Source: Adineta ricciae (taxonomy: Eukaryota > Rotifera > Eurotatoria > Adinetida > Adinetidae). Taken from it: 64,000 nucleotides of DNA. A program made the translations under genes and the position numbers. This document shows positions 48,130 through 59,127 of this stretch, piece by piece. Below the pieces are notes generated by a model. It saw only the letters and a list, made by a program, of their open reading frames with translations. It made no database searches and had not been told where the DNA came from. Numbering within the stretch: the stretch's first letter is position 1; every line of letters begins with the position of its first letter. The stretch is from contig CAJNOJ010000020.1 in the NCBI GenBank assembly GCA_905250025.1, positions 496,001 through 560,000 on the forward strand. The letters are read 5' to 3'.

Positions 48130-49368
48130 ATGTCGTTTCATAAGTGCTGGAAAAATGTTCGCGGGGTAGATATTTTCAGTATTCTTCTTGTATTAGCATT
48201 TTCGACTGTGGTATCATCGTCACCAGCAAAACAACATGATCCAGATTGTGATTTGAATATTACTCAACTCATTCAAAGTAAAGGCTACCCGTGTGAAGAA
48301 CATAAAGTTATCACTGATGATGGCTACATTTTGGGTGTGTTTCGTCTTCCGCATGGTCGCAACAGTTCCTTCATAGGTCCACCTGTTTTTTTACAGCACG
48401 GCCTTCTCGATGCTGCTGTAACATGGGTGATGAACTTTCCGGATCAAAGCCTTGCGTTTATGCTTGCCGATGCTGGCTACGATGTTTGGTTGGGCAATGT
48501 TCGTGGTAATTACTACTCACGTGCACATGTCAAATACAATCCGGATCGCGATATAGAATTCTGGGATTTCAGTTGGGCCGATATGGCAAGAGATGATCTT
48601 CCGTCGATGATCAACTATATTCTAAGTAGAACTCAGCAGACCAAGATTGGCTATGTTGGTCACTCCCAAGGCACTCTAATAGCTTTCGCACAGTTCGGAG
48701 ATATCAACAGCAACCTTCAGCAAAACGTTAGTTTCTTTGCTGGTCTAGCTCCTGTAGCACATTTAGGACATATAAAATCTCCATTGAAATACTTAGCAGA
48801 GCTTTCGAAAGATCCCGAGCGTATGCTTCATTTGTTATTCGGCTATAGAGAATTTCTTCCCTCGTCAAATATCATCAAATGGTTAGCAACGCATGCCTGT
48901 GGAAGTGTGATATTAGATCCATTAGTTTGCGAAAATATTCTATTTATTATCTGTGGACCAGATAAGAAAAATATGAACAACACTCGAATGGAAGTGTACA
49001 TATCTCATGAGCCGGATGGTACATCAGTAAAGAATATCATTCATTTTGTACAAATGTACGATTCTAATCTATTTCAAGCGTACGATTATGGGTCACCCGA
49101 CAAAAATCGTCAGCATTATAATCAAACAACTCCACCCGTATATACAATTCGTCCAATGAAAATTCCCACAGCAATATTTTGGTCACCGGATGACTGGTTA
49201 GCAGATCCCGTAGATATGGGTTTTATTTTTGATAATGTCCAAAACTTAGTCTATGAAAAATATCTTCCCGGTTACAATCATTTAGACTTCGTCTGGGCAA
49301 TGACAGCAAACAAAATGATTTATGTAGACTTGATCGAGCAAATGCAAAAATATCATCCAGCAAGATGA
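48130..49368 (+). CDS. Acid lipase (LIPA/gastric lipase family), tandem copy 2
   Basis: Intronless frame of 412 residues. The N-terminus (VDIFSILLVLAFSTVVSSSP) is a signal peptide with a longer n-region than in the other copies. Catalytic blocks are present: FLQHGLLDAAVTWVMNFPDQ, GYVGHSQGTLIAFAQF (Ser), DDWLADPVDMGF (Asp) and GYNHLDFVWA (His). Compared with copy 1, the lid region has diverged (YLAELSKDPERMLHLLFGYR against SSASKELERYWHLLFGRN), which may change substrate preference. It lies downstream of the LTR and foldback insertions. An ATAAATAAA lies about 25 bases after the stop. Confidence 0.93.
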   Translation: MSFHKCWKNVRGVDIFSILLVLAFSTVVSSSPAKQHDPDCDLNITQLIQSKGYPCEEHKVITDDGYILGVFRLPHGRNSSFIGPPVFLQHGLLDAAVTWVMNFPDQSLAFMLADAGYDVWLGNVRGNYYSRAHVKYNPDRDIEFWDFSWADMARDDLPSMINYILSRTQQTKIGYVGHSQGTLIAFAQFGDINSNLQQNVSFFAGLAPVAHLGHIKSPLKYLAELSKDPERMLHLLFGYREFLPSSNIIKWLATHACGSVILDPLVCENILFIICGPDKKNMNNTRMEVYISHEPDGTSVKNIIHFVQMYDSNLFQAYDYGSPDKNRQHYNQTTPPVYTIRPMKIPTAIFWSPDDWLADPVDMGFIFDNVQNLVYEKYLPGYNHLDFVWAMTANKMIYVDLIEQMQKYHPAR

Positions 49369-49616
49369 TCATGTTCGTCATTTCACCCTTTTTTATAAAT
49401 AAAAGATTAAATAACAAACTATGTCAAAGGAAAAGAATGAAAATAGAACAATTTGAAGAACTCGTTCAAAAAGTTCTTTATCTGTAATATAGAGTAAAGA
49501 ACATTGATAAGGCAAGTATACATGTTATCTTTGTTGTTAGCTTTCTCTGTTATCTATAAATCAACTAAAACTAAGAATTAAAACTCAGTCGGTGTTTGCC
49601 GGGCCTGGTGATAATC

Positions 49617-50834
49617 ATGTTGAATAGATACATTCTAACTTTACTCATTGTATGCTCATTACGTCATGCTAAACCTCTATCGGGAATTCAACAGTTTGAT
49701 CCAGATTGTGACTACAATATAACTCAAATGATTCAAAGTAAAGGCTATCCATGCGAAGAACATAAAGTGATCACAAAGGATGGTTACATTCTGGGTGTTT
49801 TTCGCATTCCACATGGTAGAAAGTCGACAACGTCTGGTCGGCCAGTTCTTTTACAGCACGGTCTTCTTGATTCAGCAACAACATGGGTGATGAACTTTCC
49901 TGATCAAAGTCTTGGCTATATTCTTGCCGATGCTGGCTACGATGTTTGGCTTGGCAACATGCGTGGCAATTACTATTCTCGGGCTCATACGAAATACAAT
50001 CCTGATCACGACGAAGAATTCTGGGATTTTAGTTGGGATGAGATGGCAGGAATTGACCTTCCGTCCATGATCTATTACATTCTCAATGTCACTAAACACA
50101 CGCAAATCGGTTATGTTGGCCATTCGCAAGGAACAATGATTGCTTTTGCTGAATTCGGCAATCCAAATAGTGTTGTACAGAATAACGTCAGTTTCTGGGG
50201 AGCATTGGCTCCTGTCGCACACGTTGGTCATATTGAATCGCCGATTCGATATTTATCATCAGCAACGATAATGAAAGATGTTGAACTTTATTGGCATTTA
50301 TTATTTGGTCGAAATGAATTTCTTCCATCGAGTTATATAATAAAATGGCTCGGAAAATTTGCCTGCGACAAATTTATCATCGATCGCGTGGTATGTGACA
50401 ATATTTTTTTTGTTCTCTTTGGACCCGAAAAGAAAAATTTGAATGAAACACGTATGCCTGTTTATGTATCACATGTGCCTGATGGTACATCTGTGAAAAA
50501 CATGATTCACTTTGCACAGGGTGTACAAAGTAATACATTTCAAGCATACGATTATGGCTCTCCTGATAAAAATCGACAACACTATAATCAAACTATACCA
50601 CCAGCATATTCGATTCGTTCAATGAAAGTTCCAACAGCTATATTTTCCGGTGGCGAAGATTGGTTGGCTGATCCAACCGATGTCAATTATATTCTTGACA
50701 ATGTTCAAAACATCGTCTATAAAAAGTACATTGCAAATTACAATCACATCGATTTTGTATGGGCTCTGACAGCAAACAAACTTGTCTATGCTGATTTACT
50801 TAGCGCCATGCAAAAATATCATCCACCCAATTAA
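49617..50834 (+). CDS. Acid lipase (LIPA/gastric lipase family), tandem copy 3
   Basis: ATG 49617 gives a signal peptide (MLNRYILTLLIVCSLRHA) and 405 residues in one exon; longer readings upstream have no ATG. Catalytic blocks are GYVGHSQGTMIAFAEF (Ser), EDWLADPTDVNY (Asp) and NYNHIDFVWA (His). It is closest to copy 1 in the lid and cap (YWHLLFGRNEFLPSSYI), with a two-residue insertion (SSATIMKDVELYWH). Only about 250 bases separate it from copy 2, so the promoter is compact. Confidence 0.93.
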   Translation: MLNRYILTLLIVCSLRHAKPLSGIQQFDPDCDYNITQMIQSKGYPCEEHKVITKDGYILGVFRIPHGRKSTTSGRPVLLQHGLLDSATTWVMNFPDQSLGYILADAGYDVWLGNMRGNYYSRAHTKYNPDHDEEFWDFSWDEMAGIDLPSMIYYILNVTKHTQIGYVGHSQGTMIAFAEFGNPNSVVQNNVSFWGALAPVAHVGHIESPIRYLSSATIMKDVELYWHLLFGRNEFLPSSYIIKWLGKFACDKFIIDRVVCDNIFFVLFGPEKKNLNETRMPVYVSHVPDGTSVKNMIHFAQGVQSNTFQAYDYGSPDKNRQHYNQTIPPAYSIRSMKVPTAIFSGGEDWLADPTDVNYILDNVQNIVYKKYIANYNHIDFVWALTANKLVYADLLSAMQKYHPPN

Positions 50835-51116
50835 CTGTATAGTGTTTGTTTTATCAAACAACATTCATTAATAAATTATTGTCACATTTTTCTGTCTTAG
50901 ATTATATACCGGTAGCAATATTTTGATACCCTTATCCATACCCTCAGGAAAATGATCTGAGCGGGGGTCTAAAAAAAGAAAAATACACGGTTTCTTTATC
51001 TTTTGCAATAGATACAGAACTTCAATTGTAAATAAAGATATCACATATGCTTATCATTTTTTATTATCCGGCTCTATTTCAAGTGAAACACAAAAGCAGG
51101 CACTTAGTTGCCCGAC

Positions 51117-52380
51117 ATGAGTTTACGTATGTATTACTAGCTTTTTAAAATTTTATCCAAAACTGATTGATGGCATAGGTATTTTTCATGTGGTCATCCT
51201 CTCCTTGTACTTTACTGCAAATGCAGCTGCTCCACAACCGTATAAGGCTGATCCAGATTGCGATTACAACATTACGCAACTGATTCAAAGCAAAGGATAT
51301 GCTTGTGAAGAACACAAAGTCACTACAAACGATGGGTATATTCTGGGTGTTTTTCGTATTCCACACGGCCGAAATACTTCATCCATAGGCCGACCTATTC
51401 TTTTACAGCACGGTCTTCTCGACGCTGCTACAACATGGGTATTGAATTTTCCCGATCAAAGTCTTGCATTTATTCTTGCCGATCTGGGCTATGATGTTTG
51501 GCTCGGTAATATACGTGGAAATCGTTATTCTCGTGCACATGTCAAATACGATCCGAACCATGATGAAGCTTTTTGGGATTTCAGCTGGGATGATATGGCG
51601 AGAGACGACCTGCCATCCATGATTTATTATATTCTCAATGTCACCAAACATACGCAAATTGCCTATGTGGGTCATTCGCAAGGCACACTGATTGCCTTTG
51701 CTGAATTCGGAAATCCGAACAATAATCTTCAGCAAAATATTAGCTTCTATGCATCTTTAGCGCCTATCGCTCAAATTGGACATCAGAAGACGCCATTAAA
51801 GTATTTAGATACTGATAGTAAAGAACTCGAACGCTATTGGCACAAATTATTTGGTCGTAATGAATTCCTTCCTGCATCTAATATTCTGAAGTGGCTTGGA
51901 AAGTATGCGTGTGGTGAATTCTTTATTGATCGAATAATGTGTGAAAATATGCTGTTTATCGTTGGTGGACCTGATCGAAAGAATTTGAATGCTTCACGTA
52001 TTCCTGTCTATACGTCCCACGGGCCCTCAGGTACATCGGTGAAGAATATGATTCATTTCATGCAGTGCGGTCGATCAAATATGTTTCAAGCATATAAATA
52101 TCATACTCCTGAAGAAAATCAATTACATTATAATCAATCGATTGCACCGCTATATTCCATACGTTCGATGAAAGTACCAACAGCGGTTATTTGGGCTGGC
52201 GAAGATTGGCTTGCTGATCCAACCGATGTTACTTATGTATTTGATAATATTCAAAGTTTAGTTTACGAAAAATATATTCCAAATTATAATCACTTCGATT
52301 TTGTTTGGGCAGTCAATGCCAATAAAGTTATTTACAAAGATTTGATCGATGTTATGCAAAAATACCATCCAATGAAATAG
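51117..52380 (+). CDS. Acid lipase (LIPA/gastric lipase family), tandem copy 4
   Basis: The long frame has no ATG of its own. A tiny first exon (51117-51126, MSL plus one base) spliced over a 52-base intron (51127-51178, GTATGT...CATAG) gives MSLRIFHVVILSLYFTANAA, a good signal peptide, and 403 residues. Copy 1 has a matching phase-1 mini-exon of ten bases. Catalytic blocks are YVGHSQGTLIAFAEF (Ser, with Ala replacing Gly before YVG), EDWLADPTDVTYVF (Asp) and NYNHFDFVWA (His). It is the most diverged copy in the cap (FYASLAPIAQIGHQKTPLKY). It faces the minus-strand gene at 52515 tail to tail. Confidence 0.92.
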
Positions 52381-52514
52381 TCGACTTTCTCTCCCAGTAA
52401 ACTTTTCCGTACCATAAAATACATTTGTGTTGTTTATTTATTCCACAATTTTATGATACGTACGAATTATACAGTATTATCAACTAAAATAAAACACATG
52501 TCAACATCGAGTTC

Positions 52515-53286
52515 TTATTTCAAATCGATCGTATCTCTATCTTGTTCCGTAACTGAGTCATTTTGAGATTGTTCAAACTTTTCATCTTCTTCTTTTTCAA
52601 TCATTCGTAGAGCGTGTTTTAGTACGTAACCAACAATTTCTGCTGAGAGATCTTGGTAAACGAGTTCTTCGCTATCACTAAGCGAGATCCGACGAGGTTT
52701 GAACATTCGACGAAATTGTTGATCGAAGTCCGTCTCACAGTCATTTTTATTTGTCTGATTCGCGGGTTCATCCGTGCTTCCTTCGCCTTCCTTCACAAAT
52801 TGATTACAGCCAGCAAATGACACACTTTTGTGATGAGATAATGACGGCTTATCCAGTAATGAATGTTGAGCATTATTTAACGTCACATCAGTCGAACAAT
52901 CACCGGAAATCTTGCGTTCAACTGGTATTGAAACGGTGCTTTTGATTTTATCTAGAATGCTTCTAACTGGATTACTTGTTTCGAAATCAATAATCTCAAG
53001 TGGTGATGATGATAATAATGTTTCTTGACGGGTCACAAATGTAGTATCTTGGGAGGATGAACCTGAATCATGGTCGGACGACGTACGCGTTTTCGATGAT
53101 GATCGTTCAAGATCACGTTTCAATGCAATCAGTGGACGAGCTAAATAATACAATCTAATCGTTTCATGAGAGAAATGATAGTATCAGCTTACCGATGCGT
53201 TGCTCAAATGCACCTTGAACACCAGTGCTGAACGTTTTCAATTGTCCAAAAAGACTCGTTTTGAAACTGTCAACAGGCGAAGCCAT
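52515..53286 (-). CDS. Uncharacterised acidic protein with AKAP-like amphipathic helix
   Basis: Two exons: 53286 to about 53193 (MASPVDSFKTSLFGQLKTFS...FEQRI) and about 53143-52515, joined in phase to read EQRIARPLIALKRDLERSSS. The middle is Ser/Thr-rich and disordered. Near the C-terminus LSAEIVGYVLKHALRMIEKE forms an amphipathic helix whose spacing of small and branched residues (A..IV..VL..AL) resembles PKA regulatory-subunit docking helices of A-kinase anchoring proteins. That function is inferred from pattern alone. KPRRISLSD is a basophilic phosphorylation-site-like stretch. No full-length homolog was recognised. Confidence 0.65.
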
Positions 53287-54186
53287 CGAGCTCGATTTCG
53301 TAGAAATTCAACAAACTAGAGTGAACGTCAAGCAAGAAAGGAGAGGGAGAGAAGTCGAGAAACGACTTGTGAAAGAAAGAAGGAAATTCATGCCACAATG
53401 ATTTCTTTTTTTTCTGCCTCTCGTTCATTCTCTGTTGTGTTGAGCTTTTCTTGATTTTAGCATCAACATCCTTTCGTATGAGTTTCTTGTTCTTGTATTG
53501 TTTTTTCCTATTCACGAGTCGTTATCTCTCATATTTTCATTTCTCTTGGCAAGGCCACAGGGACGTGGTACTATTCACAATCAAAAATGAACGTCACTAT
53601 TAAGCGTTTTCTTACCAAGGCAACCTTTTAATATAACTAACTTCATTTGTTTAGCTTTCTCTTTTTCTACTTCTTTTCTTCTTCGCGACGGGAAATATTA
53701 ATGATTTGTTCTCCCGTACGTCAGATGATTAATGAAATATTTCAGGAGATTAAATCAACAATAATACGATATGTGTGTTTGAGAGGAACAAACCTGAATA
53801 GAATTATTTTGCTAAAATTTTCTCTTAATACTCTGTTTACTGCAAAGAAAGCAGCGAACTGCTCGATGTGTAAGTAGGCCACAAATCGAACGTCGTCTTC
53901 TTTATTTGGTTGGAGACAGAGACTGTAAAAGGCGATAATAGAACACTCATTCTCATCCGCCATTCATAAGACATTTCAAGGAAGAAAGAATGAATTCAAT
54001 CATTTCCACTAGCATCATTGCTACTTGCATATTTCATCGAAGATTTGCCTATAGCTATGCATATGCAGAGAAGAGTTCATAAAGAAACTTTGGATTGGTT
54101 TTCTAGTATCGATAGATAGATCATCTTCAATCGTTATATTTAAATCAGATATCATCATTTGAAAAAAGTTTTCATGAAGAAAATGA
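53287..54186. other. Intergenic region, no gene recognised
   Basis: About 900 bases between two minus-strand genes. The minus-strand frame 53742-53963 (MADENECSIIAFYSLCLQPN...) begins with a plausible start but matches nothing and has no clear splice partner. Purine-rich runs occur near 53330-53390. Confidence 0.45.
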
Positions 54187-54637
54187 TTAACTGATCACTC
54201 GTCGAAAACGTAGTTCACCAGCCATTTGAATTGCTGTACAACATGGACAACATTGTGAAGCAAGAAAGTCAGAGAAATAAGTGCCCTAAAGAGAAATCTT
54301 TTCATTGATTATTTCATGTCAACTTTCATCTTACATGGATTCGAAACGCTGTGCGCATTTTTGTTCGTAGAACAGCAAGATGTCCGGGTAGGAAGAATGT
54401 TATCCAACACGATTCATTCATACGCCAAGCCAGATGACAGACAAAACAAGGAAAACACCATATGCCATAGCACGATTCATCACAATTGTCTGTACAACTA
54501 CAAAGTCCATGTGCCCATGGATTTTCGAAATCCCATGGGTTATATTGATAACCATCAGTGGGTTGCTGATAGTTCTTCGAATAGCCTGAATTATAGTCGA
54601 GCTCTGATGAGTATCGGGAGTCGGCGCGTGAGGCCAT
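54187..54637 (-). CDS. PLAC8/cornifelin family cysteine-rich protein
   Basis: Exons 54637-54335 and 54285-54187 join in phase (RIH to GTYFSDFL), giving 133 residues. The PLAC8 domain is clear: GLCSCTDNCDESCYGIWCFP, CFVCHLAWRMNESCW, a run matching the human MRTLYRTRYGI stretch (LRTKMRTAFRIH), then SQCCPCCTAIQMAGELRFRR, which matches the CCPHCTLCQIKRDIN block. Animal family members are small membrane-associated Cys-rich proteins; some animal and plant members affect cell size or ion transport. ATG 54637 is chosen because the few codons upstream contain no other ATG. Confidence 0.9.
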
Positions 54638-55444
54638 GTTGAATAACAAACAGTAGGAGAGAAAAAAAAACGAAACAAATGCGAATGTTTAACTTGAAAT
54701 TGTTGTGCTTTTCGTCAACAGAAAAATCTTGTTCTCGTCGCTTTTCTTTTCTGTTTACACATGGTAAAAGGTGCGTTTGTCATGATTCTAAATCTCTTTC
54801 AATGTTTGTTTTGTTGGACAAGAAGTAATCATTTCTTTTCTTCTAGTCATTACCATCGAAACGGATTGAAATCTAGAATAATCCGATCGAGAAAAAGCTT
54901 TGATCTTCATCGAATGAAATCATCTGAACAAAAAACTAATCTCATGTATTATTGATTGATATGATCCAGAATGTTGCTTCGCCAAATGAACGAACAAACA
55001 CGAACTATTCTTAGATCTGTCGTATGATTGTTGTTCAAGAGGATAATTGAATTTGTCGACGAACTAAGGAAATGACAGATCTAGCCTTGAAGAACATCCC
55101 AACAACAAGAAATGCACTCGTTTAGAAACTGATAAATAAGAGTAGATCATGACATATCTTCGGCCAGCAAAGTTTATTAAAAACAAGAGAAGAAGAAGAA
55201 GAAGAGAAAAATGCTGAAAACATAATGTCTGTTTATACTTATTTACAACAATATTATGGGAATGTGAAGTGGAGAAGTAAAACAACGAAAAGACTATTTC
55301 TAACGTATAAACACAAGAAAATAGTATTGCTCTTGGAGTTACTGTTCACAATGAAGAATGAATTAATTAGACGAGGATTCACAGATGAATACAAAAGAGA
55401 AAATTCACACGGTTTAAAAAAGAAACATTAGTCTGTTTAGTTTC
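54638..55444. other. Intergenic region, no gene recognised
   Basis: AT-rich stretch between PLAC8 and SNRK. It contains an AAG repeat (about 55186-55206). Frames at 54761-54955 and 55225-55431 are Lys-rich and match no protein. Confidence 0.5.
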
Positions 55445-58400
55445 TCAAGCAATCGTACAACATGCTCGATGTTTGCTTCTTGAATGCTTGTTTTTTCTTT
55501 CTCTCGAGTTCGATGCATCTTCAACAAGCGTTTTTCGTTGTTGTTGATGTTTAATGAGCGAACATTTCAATGTTGACAGAACTGAATGTTGTGAAGATGA
55601 TGATGAGTCATGGGCGTGACCGACATTCACACGTTCGATAGTCGGAGCAATTATATTCGATTTGGTTACGCCGCTACTGATCTTTTTGATAATAGGAGAT
55701 TTCGAATTTCGATTCGATTTCGTCGATGCTATTGGCGATGATGGTGATGTGATATCTTCTTCAATGATAACAGGTGTTTGTTGATTTTCTTGATTTAACG
55801 AGATCGAACGTGAACGTTGATGCTCAATGATGGTTTTGATGGCATCATTCGAATCCTGATGATGACTTTGTTGTAGTAAACGTACAATCATTGGCGCATC
55901 GGTTTTTGTAAATACGGTTGACTCACGTGGCGTAGAATATCGTATCGATATTCGTGAAGCAATGGAAAATTGAGAATGATTAGTAAGTCGATGATCGACA
56001 GATAAGCTGCGCGATCGATCATTCGTGACAATAGAACTACTTGTCGCTAAAGTATCTGAATTATTGTCATCATTTGCATTAACTAATAACAAACGATTTG
56101 TCGATAACGTTGAACTTGCACGCGAGAAACTTTTGCGTTTCAGATAATCATTACTATTCGTCGAAATGATCTGTTGTTGAGTATTAGATGAAGGAATGTC
56201 GTTTAGGACGTGTTCGATATTGCTCATTGATCTTCCACGGGAATTTGTTGCCGATTCGATTTCTTGAAATGAACCTGGCGAACGTGTTTGTTTCCGATTT
56301 GGTGCGCGACTTATTTCGTAGAGGCTACTATTATCTTCGCTATCAGAACTGGAATGACTTCGACTAAAATTTCGTCGACGTGTTTCGATAACAGATCGTA
56401 GATCTTTCGAACGAAGAATTCCACTGGTTGTTGTCGGATTCTCGACACGAACTGTTGTGGTCGATATAGAAGATTGATTGTCTTCGTCTCCTTCAAAGAG
56501 ATTTGGAATAAGTCGAAAGTAAGGCATGCAAATCGTACTTACCACTTTCGACAATCTTTCGTAATTTCGGTATATTGGTTATTTGGTGCTTTGTCATGTC
56601 GGATTTACTGTAAATAAGAACTTTCGTTATATCTGTGATTTGATATTCTCGAACATCTTACTCGGTCGGTGATGGTTCAGGATTTTCATCTTCTTCTAAT
56701 ATCATTCTCATCGTTTGTGCTGGCGTTGTCGGTATGTTTGCACTTGGTGTACGTTGTTGCACTGTAGGTCGTTCTTCGTCATCTTCAATCAATGCTATAC
56801 ATACAAAACAACAAATCAATACATCGAATTAGTCGAAAGATTTTTATCAATTAACTCATAATGATATGCGTATTGACATAGAAGCAGTCAAAATGATGTC
56901 AGATCGATAAAGAAGCATCTTACAGCTAATTAGTAACATCAATGCGTATCATTCTCGGGATGTATTGGAGAATAGCATTGAACCACTGAGAAGGAAATGA
57001 GCGTAGGGAAACGAACGGTTGAGGTTGATTACCTGAGAACGGAAGATCATTTGTCGAATCGATCGAATGTCTCGGAGTTATCACCAATGGCGCTGTATTT
57101 TCTTTTCCAGTGCTAAAAAGAGCAAATGTTAAAATTTAACTTTAAAAAATACAAAGAGATTCCGATTTCGTTAGGTAAAGCATTAATGTATCTGTTTATA
57201 ATTCTAAGCGTCGTATCATACATATCGTCATCATTCTCATCAAGTGAATTTCGTCTTGTTCGTGGTAGGGAAACATCATCAAATTTAAAACTAAAATAAT
57301 TTATCGATTTGTATCCTTGCTTTATCGAACTGTGTGTTTCAAGAGATGAGACCATGTTAAACATACTTGGAAGATGGAGATATGTAAACACCGATCTGTT
57401 CATTAGTTAAAACATTTATTGGTTGACATGTTCGTCGCTGTCGCTTGACATTTCGCTCCCGATTGACGATTTTATATTGTGCAAGGTTTTCTGCAAGGAG
57501 ATAGTATGTTGCTGTTATGTAGTTATATCGTCCTTCGTTTAAAGCTTGTAGTATAGTGTCTTTGTCTGCGATATTTCCAGTGATCATTTGTTGAAGAATC
57601 GATTGATGTTCATCTTCCGATATGAACCGCGATGATTCAATTTCATTCTGTTCATCATCATCTTCATCGTCGCCATCTTCGTCGGATGTATGTAGATGAA
57701 GCCAGAGGTCCGACATGACTTCATCGAGTGTCGCACGTTTCTCTGATTCGCGTACAATCATTCGATGAATTAAACTAGAAAAACATACAAATTAGAGAAA
57801 GCCATGAAATCAGATCGAAAATGACTCACTGCTGACATTCGGTTGAAACAGTAGAGGGAAGTTTGTAGGAGCAATCAAGAATCATCATCACTGTTTCGGA
57901 ATCATTAGCTTCTTGGAATGGCGCCCGGCCAGTCACAAGCATGAATAAAATCACACCCAAACTCCAGATATCTGAACGAAACAAATCTGTGCTAACACAT
58001 CCAACCATGGATGTTAAACTCACCAACGGCTGCTGCATCATACGGATCACCGAGTAAGATTTCCGGTGCTGAATATGCTAAAGATCCGCAACTAGTCAGA
58101 AGTTTTTTACCGGGTGTAAATTGATTGGAGAAACCTGGAAATAGAATGAGTAATCGATATTTCTATGCATATCTTTCAAGGTCGATGCTTACCGAAGTCG
58201 GTCAATTTCACAACGCCTTGTTTCTCGAAGAAAACTAAATTTTCCGGCTAAAATGAACAGACGGACATTGATCAGACCTATTCTTCAATCATTCCTTCTA
58301 TTATAACATTCCTGCTAGAAACAATCGTGCTACTCAAATGTACTTTTCAGTTTCAAGTCTCGGTACGGTTCAACTAAATATATCCAACTATCATATCACT

Positions 58401-59127
58401 TCAAACATTTAGATGTTCTTTATGACGAGAAGATAAACTTCTAGAACACTTTGGCATCCAATAAGATACTTTTTTTCGTACTTAACAACTTGAATCTGAA
58501 TTGCAATGAATAAGTGACAGATGAATAGAAGATAATAGATATTTTTCAAGTATCCTGTCAGAAACAGCCGTCATTATTTTTAACATACAAATTCCTCTTG
58601 CTGATGAGTCGAACAGATCACAAGACAACTAATCATCGCACTTACTTTCAAATCACGATGACAAACTTGCATTTCATGACAGTATTTCAACGCTCGACAT
58701 ATTTGCCAAAAATATCGGCGTGCTAACGATTCATTAAGACCATTAACATGTTTGGTAATGTAGTCATACATATCACCTCCATCGCCCAGTTCCAAAATCA
58801 GATACAGTTTGCTAGGTGTATCGATAACTTCGTATAGACGAACAACATTGGGATGTTGAACTAATTTCATACACATAACTTCTTGAAATAAATGCGCCTT
58901 TGATATATCATCTAGTTTATGTTTATCAATAACTTTCACTGCCACTTCCTTTTGGGTGAAGACATGTCGAGCAAGTTTGACGACAGCAAAATGGCCAGTT
59001 CCAATTGTTTTTCCTAGGAAAAAAGTTAACGGGAAAGATAAAAATTTCTGGTAAAGTTCGGTGATTTACCAAGAGTATAGAGACCATTGACGGAATGACA
59101 AGTATCCGACAACATAATTGTATTCAT
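55445..59127 (-). CDS. SNRK: SNRK, sucrose-non-fermenting-related kinase
   Basis: SNRK is an AMPK-related Ser/Thr kinase activated by LKB1. The start is ATG 59127 (MNTIMLSD...) or the in-frame ATG 59115, followed by SVNGLYTLG. The kinase blocks are [97 protein letters not shown] and [20 protein letters not shown], almost residue for residue as in human SNRK. The UBA region follows ([20 protein letters not shown] then [10 protein letters not shown], 57590-57480). The activation-loop Thr (LLTSCGS) is kept. The long C-terminal tail (56554-55445) is Ser/Arg-rich and ends RACCTIA, a CaaX-like end comparable to the CHVI end of the human protein. Confidence 0.94.

Noticed and set aside
49872..50231. 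Minus-strand frames inside the lipase genes (also 51403-51735)
   Set aside because: They are antisense shadows of strongly conserved lipase coding sequence.
53742..53963. 73-codon minus-strand frame starting MADENECS
   Set aside because: Possible first exon, but no acceptable splice partner or family was found, so it is not listed as a gene.
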